This document shows positions 22,603 through 26,760 of a stretch of 26,760 nucleotides of DNA, one piece after another. Made by a program: the position numbers and the translations under genes. This stretch comes from an uncultured Lachnospiraceae bacterium (GTDB lineage Bacteria > Bacillota > Clostridia > Lachnospirales > Lachnospiraceae). The stretch is taken from NCBI GenBank assembly GCA_900546325.1, contig URCR01000040.1, forward strand, positions 1 to 26,760, given 5' to 3'. Positions within the stretch are counted from its first letter, which is position 1; the number at the start of each line of letters is the position of its first letter. The notes under the pieces are model-generated. The model was not told the origin of the DNA and made no database searches. It saw only the letters and a program-made list of their open reading frames with translations.

Positions 22603-23265
22603 TTAGTAAATCAACAGCCTTATCCCCAGCAAAGCAAGTAAATGCAGTGGGTAGAACAGATAAAATACATATTTCATCTTCGGTCCCTGTTCCCCGTTGT
22701 ATAACAGAATAAACGGCAGTGCCAGCACCGCAAATGCCTGAATATATCCCATCAGCAAAATATTGACCGCAGCTACTGAAAGACACATCCACACTTTCTT
22801 TTCGCGGAATGCCCAGAAACACAAAATGATCAAAAGTCCCATCGAACTATAATCTGTCCTCAAAAACTCTGCCAATAGCATAAACAGAATGACCATCAGG
22901 AAGTTTAAGACGGCCGGATACTGCTTTGTCAGGTAGTAGAGCATAACCAGCCCTATGAATAACGTAAAGAATACATTCTGGTGTGTTCCGTCTAAAATTC
23001 TGCCATAGAACAAAAGATCAAACGGAATCTCTGATATCAGCGCAAACAATCCCATTCTTGTCATATACCGGATCACATCATGTGTATGCATAAACCCTTC
23101 CACCAGAAGAAAGCAGAAAATCGGAAAGGCAATCCTTCCTATGATTCTCAAAACCGGATATTGCGGGAGCAGCGCCGCTCCCACATGATCGATCAACATC
23201 GTTGTAATTGCAATCATTTTCAGCCAAAAAGAATTCAATCCTATTTTCTTCGTCATTACATTCAT
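22603..23265 (-). CDS. TraX-family membrane protein
   Basis: The 220-residue protein is polytopic, with about seven hydrophobic segments. The first part, KIGLNSFWLKMIAITTMLID followed by HVGAALLP, and later RIIGRIAFPIFCFLLVEGF and PFDLLFYGR, are typical of TraX-like proteins. F-plasmid TraX acetylates pilin; chromosomal Firmicute members have no proven role and probably act as membrane acyltransferases. The ATG at 23265 overlaps the stop of the GH13 gene (ATGA), showing translational coupling. A longer ORF to 23460 lies wholly within the GH13 gene and is not used. Confidence 0.82.
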   Translation of the reverse strand: MNVMTKKIGLNSFWLKMIAITTMLIDHVGAALLPQYPVLRIIGRIAFPIFCFLLVEGFMHTHDVIRYMTRMGLFALISEIPFDLLFYGRILDGTHQNVFFTLFIGLVMLYYLTKQYPAVLNFLMVILFMLLAEFLRTDYSSMGLLIILCFWAFREKKVWMCLSVAAVNILLMGYIQAFAVLALPFILLYNGEQGPKMKYVFYLFYPLHLLALLGIRLLIY

Positions 23266-24998
23266 ACGCTTCTTTTTCCTTTCGTCACTTCTTTGCACAC
23301 TCCTGCCACAAAGGCTGCCACACTTCGTCCTTCCAGGACAATGCTTCTTTTCCCCTCGACTAAGAGGGGCTCTTCCCGGAATCCTTCCGCTGTCGACATG
23401 ACCTGATACCATGCCTTCTCCTTCGGCAAAGCCGGGAGTGCAAAGGAATGTTCGATCCAATGCATATTATAAAGAAGAAAACAATCACTCTCCTTCTTAT
23501 GATTTCCACTGTATAAAATTCCAAGCTGCCTGCTCCATGTCTCCTGCTGAATCTGCCATGCCGCTTCTCCATGATAGGAAATATCCGGGATTCCACTTCC
23601 GCTTCGGTCTGTTCCTGTCAGTGTTTCCTCCTGGTGGAGCACGCCGTGCTTTCTCCGGAAATCGATCAGTTCTTTGACATAGTGAAAGAATGGTTTTTCC
23701 CGCTCCATCCTGCTCCAGTCCACCCATCCGGTCTCATTGTCCTGACAATAGACATTGTTGTTGCCTCCCTGACTGTTTCCAAATTCATCACCTGCGAGAA
23801 GACACGGCGTCCCCTGTGCCGTCATCAAAAGAAACATCGCATTTCGCTTCTGACCCTGCCGCAGTCTGACTACCTGCCTCTTGCGTGTCTTTCCTTCCAC
23901 CCCGCAGTTCCAACTATAATTATAATCCGGCCCATCCTCATTTCGCTCTCCGTTTGCCTCGTTATGCTTCGCATCATACGATACAAGATCTTCCAGCGTG
24001 AACCCGGTATGATTTGTAATGTAATTGCAGGAGCCTGACACAGAAGTCTTTCTTCTGAGCTGTTCTGCCACACCGGAAATCATGCCTTCATCACCTTTCA
24101 GAAATCTCCGCATCGTATTTTGGAAGGCTTCGTCTTTTATGAGAAGTTTCGTCCCGCTTAAAACCGGATCATGCCGCAAAAATTCTACCGGAACCTGATA
24201 CGGATTTAAAAGGAATCCATCAATATGATATTCCATCACATAGTACCGCAGGCAGTCTTCCACCATCTGAAATCTGGTCTCTGCTGTAAACGGAAAATCA
24301 AGTACGACTTCGATGCCTTCTCTGTGACATGCCCTGACAAGATCTTTCAGTTCTTTTCCCGCATCCGGATCTGCTGCATAAGCTGACTTCGGTGCAAAGA
24401 AAAATCCTTCTCCGTATCCCCAGTAATTGACTTTTCTTCCACGCTCCTCAAATTCATAGACCGGCATACACTGAATCTGATTGATTCCAAGTTCTTTCAG
24501 ATAGGGAATCTTCTCCATCACACCATGGAAAGTTCCTTTTTTCTTCACCTTGGAAGAAGAATGTCTTGTAAATCCCCTCACATGAAGACTGTATGCGATG
24601 ACTTTTTCCTCCGGAATGCGGATCGGACAGTCTCCCTCCCATGGATATTTCTCCTTTGGCGGAAATTTCCCTCGCATCTGATGCGGCGTACGCTCTGCCT
24701 TGTCATTCCATAGTTCTCTCCCCGCAATTCCCTTCGCATAAGGGTCTGTGATCACTTCCCCATCTATCTCATAATTATATTCATAATCTTGCGCAGGAAG
24801 ATCCGATAGAGTCACACAGCGCACTGTCCCTGTTCCTTCTTCCTCTTTCATCTGGATTTTCTCCACCGGAACACATTCACCACACTTATATAACAGAAGA
24901 GTGCATTTCTTCCCTCTCTTGGCCTCTACCGCAAAATTTACCGCTTCTTCCTGCCTGCTGACACCAAGCGGCAGTGGTGTTCCCTGTACGATCTTCAT
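23262..24998 (-). CDS. GH13 / CBM48 protein resembling a glycogen debranching enzyme, catalytic residues lost
   Basis: The 578-residue protein has an N-terminal CBM48-like domain (1-110: GTPLPLGVSRQEEAVNFAVE), a GH13 barrel (about 130-470) and a C-terminal beta domain. Overall it resembles GlgX/isoamylase types (KHNEANGE, GPDYNYSWNCGVEG, LLAGDEFGNSQGGNNN). The catalytic regions are altered. Region I reads VVLDFPFT instead of DVVxNHT. Region II reads HIDGFLLNP, so the Arg is Leu263 and the nucleophile Asp is Asn265. Region IV reads TNHTGFTL, with Thr331 for Asp. Only region III may keep a Glu (Glu290). No signal peptide. A role in binding or regulating alpha-glucan rather than cutting it is inferred. 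The start has GGGAGG 5 nt upstream; the gene follows the binding protein at 23 bp. Confidence 0.85.
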   Translation of the reverse strand: MKIVQGTPLPLGVSRQEEAVNFAVEAKRGKKCTLLLYKCGECVPVEKIQMKEEEGTGTVRCVTLSDLPAQDYEYNYEIDGEVITDPYAKGIAGRELWNDKAERTPHQMRGKFPPKEKYPWEGDCPIRIPEEKVIAYSLHVRGFTRHSSSKVKKKGTFHGVMEKIPYLKELGINQIQCMPVYEFEERGRKVNYWGYGEGFFFAPKSAYAADPDAGKELKDLVRACHREGIEVVLDFPFTAETRFQMVEDCLRYYVMEYHIDGFLLNPYQVPVEFLRHDPVLSGTKLLIKDEAFQNTMRRFLKGDEGMISGVAEQLRRKTSVSGSCNYITNHTGFTLEDLVSYDAKHNEANGERNEDGPDYNYSWNCGVEGKTRKRQVVRLRQGQKRNAMFLLMTAQGTPCLLAGDEFGNSQGGNNNVYCQDNETGWVDWSRMEREKPFFHYVKELIDFRRKHGVLHQEETLTGTDRSGSGIPDISYHGEAAWQIQQETWSRQLGILYSGNHKKESDCFLLYNMHWIEHSFALPALPKEKAWYQVMSTAEGFREEPLLVEGKRSIVLEGRSVAAFVAGVCKEVTKGKRSV

Positions 24999-25021
24999 CT
25001 CTTCCTCCCTTATCTGGTCTG

Positions 25022-26017
25022 TTATTGCCAGCCATCAGCTCCATACATATCAACATTGTCCTTTGTGATCAAAAAGGTTTCTTCATAGATTGGCTCTTTT
25101 ATCTTCTCACCGCCCAATACCTGATATGCTGCCTTCACTGCATCCTTGCCAAGTGTGATCGGCCGTTGGGCTGCTGTACCTGCAATTATATCATCGGATT
25201 TTGCCAGTTCCTTTTTCAGATCCGGAGAACCATCTACCCCGTAAATCACAACACCCGAATAAGCATTGTCTGCCTCCGCTGCAATCTTTGCCCCAAGTGC
25301 TGACGGGTCATTCCCGCACATGATCACATCCACATCCGGATATTGTTTAAGAAGTTGCTTTGCCGTCTCCATGGATATCTCTCTGTTTCCATCCACATTC
25401 TCTCTTGCGACAATCTCAAACCCCTGATTTGCGATTGCCTCTTCAAATCCGGTAATTCTCTCGTTGATCGAATTTGTAGTCGGACATTCTAAGATCAGCA
25501 CCTTTCCCCCATCCGGGAACCTCTGTACAACATCTTCCCCGCACAGGTAACCCGCCTGCTTATTGTCCGTTCCGACATAGGCATCTACCATATCAAGATC
25601 CTTCACTTCCGTATCAATGTTGATAATCTTGACACCGGCTTCTCTCAGTGCATCCAGACCCGGCTGAATCGTCTCCCAGTTTACCGGACTTAAAAAAATC
25701 GCATCGATACCTTCTTCGATCATCTCATTGATCTGCTCCAGCTGAAGCTCGTCATCTCCCTTCGGGTCACGCGCGATCACTCGCCCTCCTTGTTTCTCCA
25801 CTTCTTCCCGGATTGACTCCTCCAGCACAACAAAGTATGGGTTATCAGACATCGTCGTGCATGTATACCCGAATGTATAAGTTTCTGTCTCTTCCTCATT
25901 CTCCTCTTCCGGGCTTGCCGCATTATCTTCCGGTGTTCCCACATTTTTCTTACAGCCGGAAAGAGGCAGTACACACAGAATCATGCAGAGAACTATTGCG
26001 ATTATCTTCTTTTGCAT
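25022..26017 (-). CDS. Sugar-type solute-binding lipoprotein (Peripla_BP_4, RbsB-like), orphan
   Basis: The 331-residue lipoprotein has a signal peptide ending in LPLSGC (Cys22) and an acidic Glu-rich linker (about 28-48). A type I periplasmic binding fold follows: YTFGYTCTTMSDNPYFVVLE, DAIFLSPVNWETIQPGLDAL, INIDTEV, DAYVGTDNKQAGYLCGED and VDVIMCGNDPSALGA. The family binds pentoses, hexoses or related ligands (RbsB, XylF, LsrB-like). No permease or ATPase is encoded nearby, so it must share a transporter elsewhere or act as a sensor. I use the ATG at 26017, after GGAGG; an ATG at 26032 lies before that site. It leads a four-gene operon with a palindrome and tandem repeats near the promoter. 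Confidence 0.88.
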   Translation of the reverse strand: MQKKIIAIVLCMILCVLPLSGCKKNVGTPEDNAASPEEENEEETETYTFGYTCTTMSDNPYFVVLEESIREEVEKQGGRVIARDPKGDDELQLEQINEMIEEGIDAIFLSPVNWETIQPGLDALREAGVKIINIDTEVKDLDMVDAYVGTDNKQAGYLCGEDVVQRFPDGGKVLILECPTTNSINERITGFEEAIANQGFEIVARENVDGNREISMETAKQLLKQYPDVDVIMCGNDPSALGAKIAAEADNAYSGVVIYGVDGSPDLKKELAKSDDIIAGTAAQRPITLGKDAVKAAYQVLGGEKIKEPIYEETFLITKDNVDMYGADGWQ

Positions 26018-26033
26018 CTTTTCTTCCTCCATA

Positions 26034-26073
26034 ACAGTATACTGTGTTCTGTTTCACACATATTTCACACATA
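26034..26073. promoter_or_regulatory. Palindrome plus tandem 11-bp repeats downstream of the binding-protein promoter
   Basis: ACAGTATACTGT (26034-26045) is a perfect 12-bp palindrome next to the ribosome binding site. TTTCACACATA occurs twice in exact tandem (26052-26062 and 26063-26073), one helical turn apart. All lie between the minus-10 and the start codon on the minus strand, where a repressor would act as a roadblock. No regulator gene is adjacent. Confidence 0.45.
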
Positions 26074-26081
26074 TAAATTTA

Positions 26082-26109
26082 ATTTTACCTATTTTTATGC
26101 CAATGTCAA
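26082..26109 (-). promoter_or_regulatory. Sigma-A promoter of the binding-protein / GH13 operon
   Basis: Consensus TTGACA (26104-26109) and TAAAAT (26082-26087) are 16 bp apart on the minus strand. The leader is about 60 nt and contains the repeats listed separately. Confidence 0.75.
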
Positions 26110-26120
26110 TAGTTTTCCCC

Positions 26121-26149
26121 TTGCATTTCTGACCGGAGTCTGATAGAGT
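26121..26149 (+). promoter_or_regulatory. Promoter of the DUF1292 gene
   Basis: TTGCAT (26121-26126) and TAGAGT (26144-26149) are 17 bp apart, with an extended TG at 26141-26142. It is back-to-back with the divergent binding-protein promoter. Confidence 0.5.
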
Positions 26150-26197
26150 TATCATATCAGTAATTCATAAATGAATGAAGCAGAAAAGGAGAATATT

Positions 26198-26545
26198 ATG
26201 AATGAACACAACCACGATTGCAACTGCAATCACGATGATTGTAACTGCGGATGCCACAATGACGAAGCAGTCACAGTAACTTTAACATTAGACAACGATG
26301 AAGTAGTTGAATGTGCTGTCCTCACGATCTATGAAGCAGATGAAAGAGAATACATCGCTCTGCTCCCTCTGAACGAAGATGGGGAGAACGAAGACGGAGA
26401 CGTATTTATCTATCGCTATAAAGAAGTAGACGGAGAACCGACTCTTGAGAACATCGAAGACGATGACGAGTACGAAGTTGCTGCCGATGCTTTTGACGAA
26501 TGGCTCGATGAGCAGGATTTTGACGATTTAGACGACGAAGAATAA
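26198..26545 (+). CDS. DUF1292 protein with a Cys/His-rich N-terminus
   Basis: The 115-residue acidic protein starts MNEHNHDCNCNHDDCNCGCH, giving five Cys and four His within the first 20 residues, a likely metal-binding tail. The rest fits DUF1292: VTLTLDNDEVVECAVLTIYE, then YIALLPLNEDGENEDGDVFI and YRYKEVDGEPTLENIEDDDE, with an Asp/Glu-rich C-terminus. DUF1292 proteins (YrzB-like) are widespread in Firmicutes with unknown function. The start at 26198 has an AAAGGAG site 6 nt upstream; the ATG at 26171 has none. It is monocistronic and ends in a long hairpin terminator. Confidence 0.88.
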   Translation: MNEHNHDCNCNHDDCNCGCHNDEAVTVTLTLDNDEVVECAVLTIYEADEREYIALLPLNEDGENEDGDVFIYRYKEVDGEPTLENIEDDDEYEVAADAFDEWLDEQDFDDLDDEE

Positions 26546-26579
26546 GTCGGGCTGATCCTTATCAAAAGAATAAGTAATG

Positions 26580-26686
26580 AAAAAGAGGTACTGAGATATC
26601 TGGCAAAGTAAAATGTTTCCGATCATTAGAATCACAACGAATGAACGGACATCTTTAAAAGACAGGTTCTCAGTTCCTCTTTTTTA
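26580..26686 (+). terminator. Long nested terminator after the DUF1292 gene
   Basis: AGAGGTACTGAGA (left arm within 26580-26596) pairs with TCTCAGTTCCTCT (26668-26680) with one T-T mismatch. Flanking A and T runs extend the stem, and TTTTTT follows on plus. An inner stem CCG-A-TCATT (26619-26627) pairs with AATGA-A-CGG (26640-26648). It is about 105 nt in total, similar in design to the elements at 3719, 7042 and 21875. Confidence 0.7.
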
Positions 26687-26760
26687 TAGTCTTTCTGTTT
26701 TTTGTGGGATTGTCAAGTTTTTTGTGTAAGTTTTAAGAAAAATTTTTAGGGGAGGGAGAA

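Noticed and set aside
23266..23460. 65-codon N-terminal extension of the TraX-like protein
   Set aside because: It lies entirely inside the GH13 gene in another frame; the ATGA overlap start at 23265 fits the family N-terminus.
1..26760. Search by eye for CRISPR repeats, tRNA genes, rRNA, integrases or phage genes
   Set aside because: No regularly spaced direct repeats, cloverleaf sequences, recombinase motifs or phage structural genes were found.

Overview
The window looks like a chromosomal segment of a gut-type Firmicute, most likely a Lachnospiraceae (Dorea / Mediterraneibacter / Coprococcus-like). Evidence is the moderate-to-low GC, strong AGGAGG-type ribosome binding sites, a T-box in front of trpS, a high-cysteine 'chorion class HCB' small protein, DUF1292 and DUF5662 proteins, and a BmpA-type nucleoside ABC system. 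I see no rRNA, tRNA, CRISPR array, complete insertion sequence or prophage. Family names come from reading motifs by eye; no database was searched.

Layout. Positions 1-488 are an eroded edge: the start of one minus-strand gene with its own promoter (1-90), a shortened CD3324-like gene (104-250) and a 34-residue stub of a subtilisin-type protease (284-388). A two-gene minus-strand unit follows: a C_GCAxxG_C_C redox-type protein and a TDT-family transporter (489-1953). Next come a cysteine-rich tandem-module protein (2195-2428), a small convergent acidic/basic ORF (2515-2658) and two overlapping uncharacterised genes (2810-3656). Housekeeping-type genes fill 3815-9883: aminopeptidase P; truA with an aldo/keto reductase; a patatin-like phospholipase; and an ABC-F ATPase.

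10074-16534 is a six-gene nucleoside uptake and cleavage operon on the minus strand. Its order is nucleoside hydrolase, BmpA lipoprotein, double ATPase, two permeases, GntR/HutC regulator. The promoter is clear and sits among regularly spaced TGTCTA/TAGACA half-sites that could be the operator of the regulator. 16624-20600 is a tryptophan T-box operon: trpS followed at 16 bp by an 840-residue TPR / DUF4037 / DUF4125 protein. A histidine phosphatase and a divergently transcribed luxS follow.

21955-26109 is a four-gene minus-strand operon: an orphan sugar-type binding lipoprotein, a GH13 protein that has lost most catalytic residues, a TraX-like membrane protein and a DUF5662 protein. A divergent DUF1292 protein with a Cys/His-rich N-terminus closes the window.

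The points most worth following up are the GH13 pseudoenzyme in an operon with an orphan binding protein, the ABC-F protein whose unusual residues all fall in one of its two composite ATP sites, TruA with Glu in place of the catalytic Asp, the trpS-linked nucleotidyltransferase-like protein under T-box control, and the phased half-sites at the nucleoside operon promoter. Several transcription-unit ends also share an unusual nested two-stem hairpin design.
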